A stretch of DNA of 64,000 nt from the NCBI GenBank assembly GCA_963730535.1, contig CAVSRU010000003.1:372001-436000 (forward strand), read 5' to 3'. Of the stretch, positions 36,890 through 45,754 are shown one piece after another (the first letter of the stretch is position 1; the number at the start of each line of letters is the position of its first letter). The notes beneath the pieces are model-generated. The model did no database searches, was not told the origin of the DNA, and worked only from the letters and a program-made list of their open reading frames with translations. The stretch comes from DASSUW01 sp963730535. Lineage in GTDB: Bacteria; Actinomycetota; Thermoleophilia; Solirubrobacterales; Solirubrobacteraceae. The translations under genes were made by a program, and so were the position numbers.

Positions 36890-38265
36890 ACGCGCCGGTC
36901 ATCCGCCTGTTCGCGCTCGTCATCGTGCTGTTCGGGCTGCTCGTCGGGTTCACGTCGCGCTGGACGGTGTTCGAGGCCGAGGCGCTGCGCGACAACCCGA
37001 ACAACCGCCGCCTGCTCTTCGAGGAGCAGCTGATCAAGCGGGGCGTGATCCGCGCCGCCGACGGCGAGGTGATCGCCGGCAACCGATCGCTGCCCGGCGA
37101 GCGGTTCGAGCGCCGCTACCCGGCCGGCGAGCTGTTCTCCCACCCGGTCGGCTACACCTCGCTCGAGCGCGGGCGCATCGGGCTCGAGGAGTACTACAAC
37201 GACCCGCTCACCGGCCGCCGGACCGACGCGATCGGTGCGCTCGAACGCCTGCTCGGCCCGCAGAAGATCGGCGACGACCTGCGCACGACGCTGTCCGCCC
37301 GCGCCCAGCAGGTGGCCTACGACGGCCTCGCCGACCGGCCGGGCGCCGTCGTCGCGCTCGACGTCGAGACGGGGGCGGTCCGCGTGATGGCCGCCACGCC
37401 GAAGTTCGACCCCGCCGATCCGGAGGGCGCGGAGACGTTCAACCGCGCCACCCAGGCCAGGCTTCCGCCGGGTTCCACGATGAAGGTCGTGACCGCGGCG
37501 GCCGCGCTCGACTCGGGGCGCTTCCGGCCCGACTCCAAGGTCGACGGCAGCAACGGCAAGGTGATCTCCGGCACGCCGCTGGACAACTTCGGCGGCGAGG
37601 ACTTCGGCATGATCGACCTCACTACGGCGCTGACCAACTCCGTCAACACCGCGTGGGCCGGCGTCGCCGAGACGCTCGGCAAGGAGACCATGGGCGAGTA
37701 CATGCGGAAGTTCGGGTTCTTCGAGGACCCGCCGCTGGACTACCCGGACGAGCAGATGGTGCCGAGCGGCGAATACGGGCCGCGCGGCCGGCTGCTGTCG
37801 CCGACCTCGGACCAGATCGACGTCGGCCGGATGGCGATCGGGCAGGACAAGCTCCAGGTCACGCCGCTCCAGATGGCGACGGTCGCGCAGACGGTGGGCA
37901 ACGGCGGGGTCCGGATGAAGCCGCGACTGGTCGAGAAGGTGGTCGATCCGGACGGCCGCACGATCGACGAGCCGCTGCCCGAGGAGGCGGAGCGGGTGAT
38001 GTCCGAGGAGAACGCGGACGCCCTGGCCGGGATGATGCGCAACGTCGTCGAGCAGGGCACGGGCACCGCGGCGCAGCTCGAGGGCGTCGACGTCTCCGGC
38101 AAGACCGGCACCGCCGAGGTCGGCGACGGCACCGACAACCTCTGGTTCATCGGGTTCACCGACAAGGTCGCCGTCGCGGTGATGCTCGAGCGCCAGACCG
38201 GCGGGACCGGCGGCGGCACCGCCGCGCCGATCGCGGCCCAGGTCCTCGAGGCGCTGGGGGAGTGA
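36886..38265 (+). CDS. pbpA: Penicillin-binding protein (PbpA-type transpeptidase)
   Basis: Class B peptidoglycan transpeptidase, 459 residues. One N-terminal membrane anchor (about 7-25), a short N-domain with RGVIRAADGEVIAGN, then the transpeptidase domain: SxxK at residues 197-200 (PPGSTMKVV), SxN at 252-254 (TNSVNTAWA), KTG at about 406 (SGKTGTAEV). GTG start overlaps rodA. Probable partner of RodA in elongation or of septal synthesis; kinase PknB follows two bases downstream. Confidence 0.95.
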   Translation: MNAPVIRLFALVIVLFGLLVGFTSRWTVFEAEALRDNPNNRRLLFEEQLIKRGVIRAADGEVIAGNRSLPGERFERRYPAGELFSHPVGYTSLERGRIGLEEYYNDPLTGRRTDAIGALERLLGPQKIGDDLRTTLSARAQQVAYDGLADRPGAVVALDVETGAVRVMAATPKFDPADPEGAETFNRATQARLPPGSTMKVVTAAAALDSGRFRPDSKVDGSNGKVISGTPLDNFGGEDFGMIDLTTALTNSVNTAWAGVAETLGKETMGEYMRKFGFFEDPPLDYPDEQMVPSGEYGPRGRLLSPTSDQIDVGRMAIGQDKLQVTPLQMATVAQTVGNGGVRMKPRLVEKVVDPDGRTIDEPLPEEAERVMSEENADALAGMMRNVVEQGTGTAAQLEGVDVSGKTGTAEVGDGTDNLWFIGFTDKVAVAVMLERQTGGTGGGTAAPIAAQVLEALGE

Positions 38266-38266
38266 G

Positions 38267-40075
38267 ATGAGCCCCATCCGCGTCGAGCGCGACACGATGA
38301 TCGATGGGCGCTACCGCGTGCTCAAGCGGATCGGCTCGGGCGGAATGGCCGAGGTCTACTGCGTCGAGGACCAGCAGCTCGGCCGCCGCGTCGCGCTCAA
38401 GCTCCTGCATCGGCGCTTCGCCGACGACGAGCAGTTCGTCGAGCGCTTCCGGCGCGAGGCGTCGAGTGCGGCGGGCCTCTCGCACCCCAACATCGTCGGC
38501 ATCTTCGACCGCGGCGAGTGGGACGGCACCTACTACATCGCGATGGAGTTCGTCGAGGGGCGGACGCTGAAGGACATCGTGCGCGAGCGCGGCGCGGCGC
38601 CGCCCGAGGCGGCGGCCGACATCACGCTCCAGATCCTGCGCGCCCTCCGCTTCGCCCACCAGCGCGGCATCGTGCACCGCGACATCAAGCCCCACAACGT
38701 CCTGATCGACAACGACGGGCGCGTGCGCGTGGCCGACTTCGGGATCGCCCGCGCCGGCGTGTCGGACATGACGGAGACCGGCTCGGTGATGGGGACCGCG
38801 CAGTACCTGTCGCCCGAGCAGGCCCAGGGCAAGCCGGTCGACGCGCGCTCGGACCTCTACTCGACCGGCGTCGTGCTCTACGAGCTGCTGACGGGCCGGG
38901 TGCCGTTCGACGCCGAGTCGCCGGTCAGCGTCGCGTTGATGCAGGTCTCCGAGCCGCCGGTGCCGCCGATGGAGGTCAACCCCGAGGTGCCGCCCGCGCT
39001 CGACGCGGTGACGATGCGGGCGATGGAGAAGGACCCCGCGCGGCGCTACCAGGACGCCGACGAGTTCATCGCCGCGCTGGAGTCGGCGCGCAAGGCGCCG
39101 ATGGAGATCCTCCCGCCACCGCCGATCGTCGAGGAAGTCGTCGAGGAGGAGCCCGGCCGAAGGTGGTGGCTGTGGCTGATCGCGCTCCTCGCGCTGGCCG
39201 CGATCGCGGTCGGCCTGTGGCTCCTGCTGCGGCCCGAGCAGCTCACCGTGCCGCGCGTCGTCGGCCTGCGGTCGGCGACCGCGTCGCAGATCGTCAAGGA
39301 CCGTGGCTTCCGGGTCGAGGTCGTGAACGTCGCCAACCCCGACGTCGAGCGCGACCGCGTGGCGGCGCAGGACCCGCGCCCCGACACGGAGGCGCCGGAG
39401 GGCTCGGTGGTCGAGCTGACGGTGTCCACCGGGCCGGGCGAGGCGACCGTGCCCTCGCTCGCGGGCCTGCCGAGCGAGCAAGCCGAGGCCCAACTGCGCG
39501 AGGCAGGCTTCGAGCCGAAGGTGGAGCGCTCGTTCTCCGACACCGTTCCAAACGGCCGGGTGATCGGGACGACGCCGCCCGGTGGCACGACCATCGAGCG
39601 CGGCAGCACGGTGACCCTCGACGTCTCGCGCGGCCGCGAGCAGGTCGAGGTGCCGGACGTGGTGGGCGAGAGCCAGGACAACGCGCGCAGCGCGCTCGAG
39701 GGGGCAGGGCTGCGCGTCGGCAAGGTGACCGAGGAGGCGTCCAAGGAGGAGCCCGGCACGGTAATCGAGCAGTCCCCCGCGGGCGGCAAGAAGGTCGCGC
39801 GCGACGAGGCCGTGGACCTCGTGGTCGCGCGAGCGGTCGCCGTGCCCGACGTCGTCGACTCGACCGAGGAGGAGGCGACGGCGACGCTCGAGGACGCGGG
39901 CTTCGAGGTGCGCGTGAGCGAGCAGACCGTCACCGATCCCGCCCAGGACGGCGTGGTGCTCGACCAGAGCCCGGCGGCGGACGAGGAACGCCGCCAGGGC
40001 TCGCGCGTGACGATCGTCGTCGGCCGCCTGGAGGCCGCGGCCACCCCGACGCCGACCCCGACCGCCACGCCGTGA
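38267..40075 (+). CDS. pknB: Ser/Thr kinase PknB with four PASTA domains
   Basis: 602-residue membrane receptor kinase. Kinase domain about 16-275: IGSGGMAEVYCVED, VALKLLH, HRDIKPHNVLI, VADFGIARAG, TGSVMGTAQYLSPEQ with activation-loop Thr residues. A Pro/Glu linker leads to one membrane helix (about 302-325) and four PASTA repeats (VPRVVGLRSATAS.., VPSLAGLPSEQAE.., VPDVVGESQDNAR.., VPDVVDSTEEEAT..), each with a GxVxxQ-P core; they bind muropeptides or lipid II. A TPTPTPT tail ends the protein. ATG follows the pbpA stop by one base. Confidence 0.96.
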   Translation: MSPIRVERDTMIDGRYRVLKRIGSGGMAEVYCVEDQQLGRRVALKLLHRRFADDEQFVERFRREASSAAGLSHPNIVGIFDRGEWDGTYYIAMEFVEGRTLKDIVRERGAAPPEAAADITLQILRALRFAHQRGIVHRDIKPHNVLIDNDGRVRVADFGIARAGVSDMTETGSVMGTAQYLSPEQAQGKPVDARSDLYSTGVVLYELLTGRVPFDAESPVSVALMQVSEPPVPPMEVNPEVPPALDAVTMRAMEKDPARRYQDADEFIAALESARKAPMEILPPPPIVEEVVEEEPGRRWWLWLIALLALAAIAVGLWLLLRPEQLTVPRVVGLRSATASQIVKDRGFRVEVVNVANPDVERDRVAAQDPRPDTEAPEGSVVELTVSTGPGEATVPSLAGLPSEQAEAQLREAGFEPKVERSFSDTVPNGRVIGTTPPGGTTIERGSTVTLDVSRGREQVEVPDVVGESQDNARSALEGAGLRVGKVTEEASKEEPGTVIEQSPAGGKKVARDEAVDLVVARAVAVPDVVDSTEEEATATLEDAGFEVRVSEQTVTDPAQDGVVLDQSPAADEERRQGSRVTIVVGRLEAAATPTPTPTATP

Positions 40076-41061
40076 GGGTCGTCGTCCTCGGCGGCGGCCG
40101 CTCGTCCGAGCACGAGGTCTCGCAGGCCTCAGCCGCGTTCGTGCGCGAGGCGGTGGCGGCGGCCGGGCACGAGGTCGTGCCCGTGACCGTCGAGCGCTCT
40201 GGCGCCTGGTCGCACGCCGGCGACGAGCTGGCGCTGACGCCCGGCGGCGGGCTGCTGGGCGCCGACGCCGCGTTCCCGGTCCTGCACGGCCCGTTCGGCG
40301 AGGACGGCACCGTCCAGGGGCTGCTCGAGCTGCTCGACGTGCCGTACGTGGGGGCGGGCGTGCTCGCGTCGGCGCTGTGCATGGACAAGGTCGTGTTCAA
40401 GGAGGTGCTGGCCGCCGGGGGCGTGCCGCAGGTCGCCTACGCGGCCGTCCGCGAGCACCGCTGGCGCGCCGAGCCGGCCGCCGTGCGTACCGAGCTCGCA
40501 GTGCTCGGCACGCCCGTGTTCGTCAAGCCCGCGCGGCTCGGGTCCTCCGTCGGGATCCACAAGGTGTGGTCGGAGGCCGAGATGACGGCCGCGCTCGACG
40601 ACGCGTTCGGGCACGACCCGCTGGTCATCGTCGAGGGCTTCTCGAGCGGGATGGAGGTCGAGTGCTCGGTGCTGGGGCTCGACGAGCCGGAGGCGTCGGT
40701 TCCCGGCGAGATCGTCGTGCTCATGGGCGAGTGGTACGACTACGAGGCGAAGTACACGGACGGCGGCATGGAGCTCGTCGTCCCCGCCCGCGTGCCGGAC
40801 CACGTGCTCGAGGAGGTGCGGCGCCTGGCGGTTGACACGTTCCTGCGCGTCGGCTGCGCCGGGCTCGCCCGCGTCGACTTCTTCGTCGAAGGCGATCACG
40901 TGCTCGTCAACGAGCTCAACACGATGCCGGGCTTCACGCAGACGAGCGTCTACCCGAAGCTGTGGGAGGCCTCAGGGCTCGACGGCCCGGCGCTCGTCGA
41001 CCGCCTGCTGACGATCGCGCTCGAGCGCTACGCCGCCGAGCGGGCCGGCCACGCGTTCTAG
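40072..41061 (+). CDS. ddl: D-alanine--D-alanine ligase (second copy)
   Basis: 329-residue ATP-grasp ligase. Shows VLGGGRSSEHEVSQASA, PVLHGPFGEDGTVQGLLELL, CMDKVVFKEVL, VKPARLGSSVGIHKV, and the metal-binding NELNTMPGFTQTSVYPKLW, the classical Ddl pattern. GTG start overlaps pknB's stop. Encoded as last gene of the kinase/cell-wall operon, this is the better candidate for the housekeeping ligase. Its TAG stop shares the palindrome CTAG with the stop of the convergent kinase gene. Confidence 0.95.
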   Translation: MRVVVLGGGRSSEHEVSQASAAFVREAVAAAGHEVVPVTVERSGAWSHAGDELALTPGGGLLGADAAFPVLHGPFGEDGTVQGLLELLDVPYVGAGVLASALCMDKVVFKEVLAAGGVPQVAYAAVREHRWRAEPAAVRTELAVLGTPVFVKPARLGSSVGIHKVWSEAEMTAALDDAFGHDPLVIVEGFSSGMEVECSVLGLDEPEASVPGEIVVLMGEWYDYEAKYTDGGMELVVPARVPDHVLEEVRRLAVDTFLRVGCAGLARVDFFVEGDHVLVNELNTMPGFTQTSVYPKLWEASGLDGPALVDRLLTIALERYAAERAGHAF

Positions 41062-42572
41062 CGGGATTCGCGGGAGAACAGCGCGAGCTCGGAGATCTCG
41101 ACGCGCTGCTCGCTCGGCGGCAGAGCGGTGATCCAGACGAGGTAGTAGCGGTAGCGCTGGCCGGCCTCGAGCCGGAAGCGCTGGTTGTCCGACCGCACGG
41201 CGCCGCCGCCGATCCGGGTCCAGCCGGACTCGATCGACTCCGGCACGCGGCCGCCGCCGGCGCCGTAGATCTCCGCTCGCCAGCCGGGGTCCGGGGTCTG
41301 GACCTCCATCCGCACCGCCTCGACGCCCGGCTTGGCATCGAGGTAGATGCCCACGCCGGCCTTGTTCGAGCCCTCGAGGCCCGAGCTGTAGCGCTCGGTG
41401 GTCCATGCCGTCCCGGGATCGCGGTCGACGACCCGCGGGGTCTCGTCGCCGTGCTCCTCCTCGTCGCCGAGCGGGTCGTAGTCGCTGGCCGACGCGCGGG
41501 CCAGCGAGACGACCGACTCGCCCCTGGGTGCCTGGATGTCGCCCGCGCCGGTGCCGCGCTGTGTGCGGTCGACGCCCGCCTTGAACAGGAACGCCGCGCC
41601 CACGCCGATGAGCGCGAGCGCGAGCACGACGCCGAGCACGGGGAGCGGGTGGCGCATCCGAAACGGCAGCCGCCGCCGGGCCGACGGCGGAAGCGTGCGC
41701 AGGACCGCGGTGGCCTCGCCGGTCGAGCGGCCCGAGCGGGCGGCCTCGATGGCCAGCGCCTCCTCGAGGTCGGCGACCAGCGCTGGGACGCTCGGGTAAC
41801 GGCGGCCGAGGTCCTTGTCGGTCATGCGGTCGATGACCGACGCCAGCGTCGCCGACGCCTCGGCCCGCCGGCTCTGGAGGTCCGGCAGGTCCTCGCGCAC
41901 GTGCTTCATCGCCACCGAGACCTGGGTCTCGCCGTGGAACGGCACGTCGCCGGTCAGCATCTCGAACAGCACGATGCCGAGCGAGTAGATGTCGGTCCGC
42001 CCGTCGACGTCGTGCCCGAGCGCCTGCTCGGGCGACACGTAGTCGGTCGTCCCCAGCACGCGGCCGTCGACGGTCAGACCCTCCTGGTCGAGCGTGCGGG
42101 CGATCCCGAAATCGGTCACCTTGGCCGACCCCTCGGCGTCGATCAGCACGTTCTGCGGCTTGACGTCGCGGTGGACGATCTGGTGCGAGTGGGCGCACCC
42201 GAGGGCGCGCGCGATCTCGATCGCGTACGCGATCGCCTCGTCCATGGGCAGGCGCCCCATGCGGCGGATGCGCTCCTTCAGCGTCTCGCCCTCGACGTAC
42301 TCGAGGACGATGTACGGGCGGCTTTCGTCCTCGCCCGCGTCGATCACGCCGACGATGTGCGGGTGCGATAGCTGCGCCACCGCGCGCGCCTCGCGCCGGA
42401 AGCGCTCGAGTTGGTCGGAGTCCGACGCGATCTCCCGGTGCATGAGCTTGATCGCCACGCGGCGCTCGAGCGTCTGGTCGAACGCCAGGTAGACGGTCGA
42501 CATCCCGCCGGCCCCGATCTGGGCGTCCAGCCGGTATCGGCCGCTCAGCTGCATCCCCACGAGCGTGCTCAT
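41058..42572 (-). CDS. Ser/Thr kinase with discoidin-like extracellular domain
   Basis: 504-residue receptor kinase. Kinase domain about 12-275: IGAGGMSTVYLA, VAIKLMHRE, HRDVKPQNVLID, VTDFGIARTL, GTTDYVSPEQ. A basic juxtamembrane region (RRRLPFRMRHPLPVL) and one helix at about 320-342 lead to a ~160-residue outside domain whose DRDPGTAWTTERYSSG and PGWRAEIYGAGGG segments, with a GQRYRYYLVWIT ending, resemble an F5/8-type (discoidin) carbohydrate-binding module. It would sense a different ligand from the PASTA kinase. It faces the ddl operon tail to tail with a shared CTAG stop. Confidence 0.9.
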   Translation of the reverse strand: MSTLVGMQLSGRYRLDAQIGAGGMSTVYLAFDQTLERRVAIKLMHREIASDSDQLERFRREARAVAQLSHPHIVGVIDAGEDESRPYIVLEYVEGETLKERIRRMGRLPMDEAIAYAIEIARALGCAHSHQIVHRDVKPQNVLIDAEGSAKVTDFGIARTLDQEGLTVDGRVLGTTDYVSPEQALGHDVDGRTDIYSLGIVLFEMLTGDVPFHGETQVSVAMKHVREDLPDLQSRRAEASATLASVIDRMTDKDLGRRYPSVPALVADLEEALAIEAARSGRSTGEATAVLRTLPPSARRRLPFRMRHPLPVLGVVLALALIGVGAAFLFKAGVDRTQRGTGAGDIQAPRGESVVSLARASASDYDPLGDEEEHGDETPRVVDRDPGTAWTTERYSSGLEGSNKAGVGIYLDAKPGVEAVRMEVQTPDPGWRAEIYGAGGGRVPESIESGWTRIGGGAVRSDNQRFRLEAGQRYRYYLVWITALPPSEQRVEISELALFSRESR

Positions 42573-42588
42573 CTAGGTCGGTCCTATT

Positions 42589-43368
42589 GTGGCCGATGTG
42601 CGGCCGGCTGAAGTCACCTTCTTCACCGATCCCTACTGCCCGTGGTCATGGGCGGCCGAGCCGCAGCTCCGCCGCCTCCAGGTCGAGTTCGGCGACGGGC
42701 TGGCGATCACCTTCGTGATCGTCGGGCTGCACCAGACGATCGAGGCACCGGATGCGGGCGCGTTGGCGCTCGCGACGCTCGACGGAGCGGCCGAGAGCGG
42801 CATGCCGGCGGACGCCCGCGTCTTCCTGCGCGACCCCCCGCGCTCCACCCATCCCGCCGGCCTGGCGCTCAGCGCCGTGGCCGAGCAGGGCGATCCGGGC
42901 CCGTACCTGCGGCGGCTCCGGGAGGCGATCTTCGTCGAGGGGCGGCGGATGGATACCGCGCCGGCGCTGCTCGACGCTGCGCGTGAGACCGGAGGCCTCG
43001 ACCTCGATCGCCTGCAGGTCGACCTGCGCTCGAACGCGATCGTCGAGCGCTTCGGCGCGGATCTCGAGCGCGGGCGCGGTGTCGTGACGCCGGCCTTCGC
43101 GGTCGGGAACGGGGCAGAGCCGGTCGCCGGGTACGGCCCGTACCAGCGCGTACGCGAGGCGGTGGTCGCGGCGGGCGCCGCGCCGCTCGCCGAGCGCCCG
43201 GACCCCGAGGCGGCGCTGCGGCGGTTCGGCACGCTGGCCACCGCCGAGGTGGCCGCCGCGTGCGACCTCCCAGGGCCGCGCGCCGCCGCGGCGCTCTGGG
43301 GCCTGGCGCTCGAGTGGCGGCTCAGGCCCCGTGCCGTGCCGGGCGGCGAGCTTTGGGAGCTCGCTTGA
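42589..43368 (+). CDS. DsbA/FrnE-family thioredoxin-fold protein, CPWS active site
   Basis: 259 residues, cytosolic (no signal peptide). Begins VTFFTDPYCPWSWAAEPQLRRL, the FrnE/DsbA start, with Cys at about 17 and Ser at 20 instead of the second redox Cys. A helical insertion and the cis-Pro loop (GRGVVTPAFAVGNG) follow. Lacking the resolving Cys, it may act as a glutathione/mycothiol-dependent isomerase or a DsbA-like chaperone rather than a dithiol oxidant. GTG start, diverging from the kinase gene by 16 bases. Confidence 0.8.
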   Translation: MADVRPAEVTFFTDPYCPWSWAAEPQLRRLQVEFGDGLAITFVIVGLHQTIEAPDAGALALATLDGAAESGMPADARVFLRDPPRSTHPAGLALSAVAEQGDPGPYLRRLREAIFVEGRRMDTAPALLDAARETGGLDLDRLQVDLRSNAIVERFGADLERGRGVVTPAFAVGNGAEPVAGYGPYQRVREAVVAAGAAPLAERPDPEAALRRFGTLATAEVAAACDLPGPRAAAALWGLALEWRLRPRAVPGGELWELA

Positions 43369-43369
43369 A

Positions 43370-44059
43370 CTAGGGGTCGACCGAGCGCCCGGACCAGGTG
43401 CTCCAGTCGACCGGCTCGCGTTCGGAGCCCTTGTCGTCCTTCTCGTCCGACTTCTTGTCGCCCGCCTCCTCGGCGCCTTTCTCGCCCGACTCCTCTGGCT
43501 TGAACCGAGCCGGCTCGTCGGCCGGCTGGTCCGCCGACGGCGGCTCCCAGCCGGTCGGCTCGGTCGGCTGGTCTTCGAGCTGCTCGCCGGCGAGCGGGTT
43601 GCCGGCATCCTCGATCGCGTCCTCGATCGCGTGCTGGCTGGGCGACATGCCCTCGCTGGACTCGGCGGCCTGCTCGAGGTCGAGCTCGGCCTGCTCCTGG
43701 CCCTCCGCCTCGCCCTCGCCGGCCTCGGCGAGCGGGCGCTCGGCCTCGCTGGCGGGCAGGTCGGCCGGGCCGGCGTAGTCGCTGACCGCGCCGCCGATGT
43801 TGGCCGCCTCGGCGGCGGCCGCCGCCTCCTCGGCGGCCTCGTCGACCGTCGCCGGCTCGTAGGCCTCGGGGACCGGGACGGCCGTGGCGGTGTTGGCCAC
43901 CGGGCCGGGCGCGTCGTAGTTGGACGGCCCGGTCGCAGGCGGCGTGTAGCTCGGTGTCTCGCTGCGCGAGGGCAGCAGCGCGGTCACCTTGTCGCGCTTG
44001 AGGTAGGCGGCGGCGCCGAGGACGGCGGCGCCGAGCAGCAGAAGCTTGGTTCGTGCCAT
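43370..44059 (-). CDS. Acidic low-complexity membrane-anchored protein
   Basis: 229 residues, no recognised domain. An N-terminal hydrophobic stretch (LLLLGAAVLGAAAYL, residues 5-19) with a following Lys/Arg-Asp-Lys suggests a short anchor; the remainder is a Glu/Ala/Pro-rich, probably disordered chain (many EE, EA, PAD segments) ending with a Lys/Asp/Glu-rich run and WSTWSG. Convergent with the DsbA-family gene, only one base between stops. Possibly a cell-surface or chaperone-like acidic spacer; function unknown. Confidence 0.6.
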   Translation of the reverse strand: MARTKLLLLGAAVLGAAAYLKRDKVTALLPSRSETPSYTPPATGPSNYDAPGPVANTATAVPVPEAYEPATVDEAAEEAAAAAEAANIGGAVSDYAGPADLPASEAERPLAEAGEGEAEGQEQAELDLEQAAESSEGMSPSQHAIEDAIEDAGNPLAGEQLEDQPTEPTGWEPPSADQPADEPARFKPEESGEKGAEEAGDKKSDEKDDKGSEREPVDWSTWSGRSVDP

Positions 44060-44087
44060 GAACTGACGGTACCCGTCAGGGCAAGCT

Positions 44088-44312
44088 TCAGGCGTCCTGC
44101 TGCTTCGGGCGCGGCAGCGTGTCGGGAGCCGCTTCCGCAGCAGCGCGGTTCTCGTCGCGGACGGCGTTCCAGATCTCCTCGCGGTAGACCGGGACGGAGC
44201 GGGGCGCCTGGATGCCGATGCGTACGGAGTTGCCGACGATCTCCATCACGTGGACGACGACATCGTCGCCGACCATGATCTTCTCGCCGGGGCGTCTGGT
44301 GATGATGAGCAT
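44088..44312 (-). CDS. csrA: CsrA translational regulator
   Basis: 74-residue RNA-binding dimer that blocks ribosome sites with GGA motifs; in flagellated bacteria it is countered by FliW and controls flagellin. Sequence MLIITRRPGEKIMVGDDVV, then VRIGIQAPRSVPVYREEIW, is canonical. A strong AAGGAGGA ribosome site precedes ATG 44310-44312. The gene stands alone on the minus strand, divergent from the sigma factor; fliW is not in the window. Confidence 0.96.
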   Translation of the reverse strand: MLIITRRPGEKIMVGDDVVVHVMEIVGNSVRIGIQAPRSVPVYREEIWNAVRDENRAAAEAAPDTLPRPKQQDA

Positions 44313-44653
44313 GAAGATTCCTCCTTGGAAAGCTTCGTCAGTCGTGGTCTGGTGCGTCGCGGACGGGAGCGTCCTTCATCTGGTGGCCGCGGCCCTGCGA
44401 TCAAGATCGGCGCGCGGAGGTTTGGGCTGAAGTCCGCAAGCTCGGCGCCGGCACGGACGGTGACGAGCACGGTGGCCTCGTCGGCTCCGAGGTCCCCCAG
44501 GAGCTGTGGGGAGCTGCAGCGGCGGCGCTTGCCTGGGCGTATTCGTTGGGCGACTCATCGATTACCCGAATCGGTGATCAAGGGAATCGGGTCGCGACCC
44601 GATACAGGTCCGGTCCGTTAGACCAGCCCTCCCCTCAAGGAGCTCCGTTCGTC
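44313..44653. promoter_or_regulatory. csrA-sigma factor divergent control region
   Basis: 341 bases without a convincing gene. An 18-base perfect palindrome, ATCGGGTCGCGACCCGAT, lies at 44586-44603, about 50 bases before the sigma-factor ATG; an imperfect one (GATTACCCGAATCGGTGATC, 44560-44579) is just upstream and shares the AATCGG core. Both look like operator sites of a dimeric regulator. AAGGAG at 44636-44641 lies 12 bases before the ATG at 44654. Confidence 0.45.
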
Positions 44654-45469
44654 ATGAAGTCCGCCTCGACCAACAGCCGCCGCCGCGTCTCCGCGGATGA
44701 GGCCCTGGCGCTCTGGAGCGAGTACAAGCGCACCGGCGATCTGCAGGTGCGCAACCGCCTCGTGATGACCTTCGCTCCGCTCGTGAAGTACATCGTCTTC
44801 AAGAAGGTCCGCGAACTGCCGGCGCGCTGCGAGGTCGAGGACTTCATCTCCTGCGGCCTCGAGGCGCTGATCGCCTCGATCGACCGCTACGACCCGGCCA
44901 AGGGCGCCACGCTCGAGCAGTTCGCGTGGACGCGCATCCATGGCGCCGTGCTCGACGAGCTGCGCCGGCAGGACTGGGCGCCGCGCTCGCTGCGCCGCTG
45001 GGAGCGCGACATCTCCAAGGCCCGCGACCAATTCACCGCGGTCCACGGTCGCCGCCCCTCGCGCGAGGAGCTCGCCGACTCGCTGGCGATCTCGGTCGCG
45101 CACCTGCGCCGCCGCGAGGACGACATCTCGGTCTCCGACGTCACGTCGCTCAACACGCTGGTGATCTCCGACGACGAGACCACGGTCGAGCGCATCGACA
45201 CGCTGGCCGCCGGCGACGAGCGGCTCGACCCCGAGCACGCGAGCGCCGCCGAGGAGGCCAAGGACAAGTTCCGCCGCGCCTTCGAGCGGCTCCCCCGCCG
45301 CGAGCGCGAGGTCGCCGTCCTGCTCTACGTCAAGAACCTCACGCTGCGCGAGATCGGCGACATCCTCGGCGTCTCGGAGAGCCGGGTGTGCCAGATCCAC
45401 TCGCAGCTGAAGCGCACGCTGAAGCAGCAGCTGTCCGAGGATGCGCTGCTGTTCTCCGCCGTCGGATAA
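44654..45469 (+). CDS. FliA/WhiG-family sigma factor (sigma-28 type)
   Basis: 271-residue group 3 sigma factor directing flagellar (FliA) or sporulation (WhiG) genes. Region 2: LVMTFAPLVKYIVFKKVRELP and VEDFISCGLEALIASIDRYDP, then FAWTRIHGAVLDELRRQDW; region 3: VHGRRPSREELADSL; region 4: LPRREREVAVLLYVKNLTLREIGDILGVSESRVCQIHSQL. ATG at 44654 is preferred; an in-frame start 36 codons earlier is unlikely. flaG and a fliD remnant follow, so flagellar control is the better reading. Confidence 0.92.
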   Translation: MKSASTNSRRRVSADEALALWSEYKRTGDLQVRNRLVMTFAPLVKYIVFKKVRELPARCEVEDFISCGLEALIASIDRYDPAKGATLEQFAWTRIHGAVLDELRRQDWAPRSLRRWERDISKARDQFTAVHGRRPSREELADSLAISVAHLRRREDDISVSDVTSLNTLVISDDETTVERIDTLAAGDERLDPEHASAAEEAKDKFRRAFERLPRREREVAVLLYVKNLTLREIGDILGVSESRVCQIHSQLKRTLKQQLSEDALLFSAVG

Positions 45470-45520
45470 ACGTCCAGCCAATTCAAGCCGCTCCCAGAGC
45501 GGCCGAAAACCGAGGCCAAG

Positions 45521-45751
45521 ATGAGCTTCGAGCTGTCGATCCCGGCGACGCCGCCGGCCGAGGTGCTGGACGAGATCGGCGCCGCGGCCGACCGCGCGCA
45601 CCAGCTCTGGACCGAGAATCGTGAGCTGCACTTCAGCAAGGACTCGACGAGCGGGCGTGTGGTGATCGAGGCGCGCGACCGCGCGGGCCACACGATCCGC
45701 ACGATCCCGCCGTCCGAGGCACTCAACGTGCTCGCGGGCGCCGCGCTCTAG
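45521..45751 (+). CDS. FlaG family flagellar protein
   Basis: 76 residues. The C-terminal half (ELHFSKDSTSGRVVIEARDRAGHTIRTIPPSEAL) matches the FlaG core, in which a hydrophobic strand pair is followed by R-x-IPP-E-x-L. FlaG affects flagellar filament length and usually precedes fliD. That order holds here: it ends three bases before the fliD remnant. ATG at 45521. Confidence 0.8.
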   Translation: MSFELSIPATPPAEVLDEIGAAADRAHQLWTENRELHFSKDSTSGRVVIEARDRAGHTIRTIPPSEALNVLAGAAL

Positions 45752-45754
45752 GCC

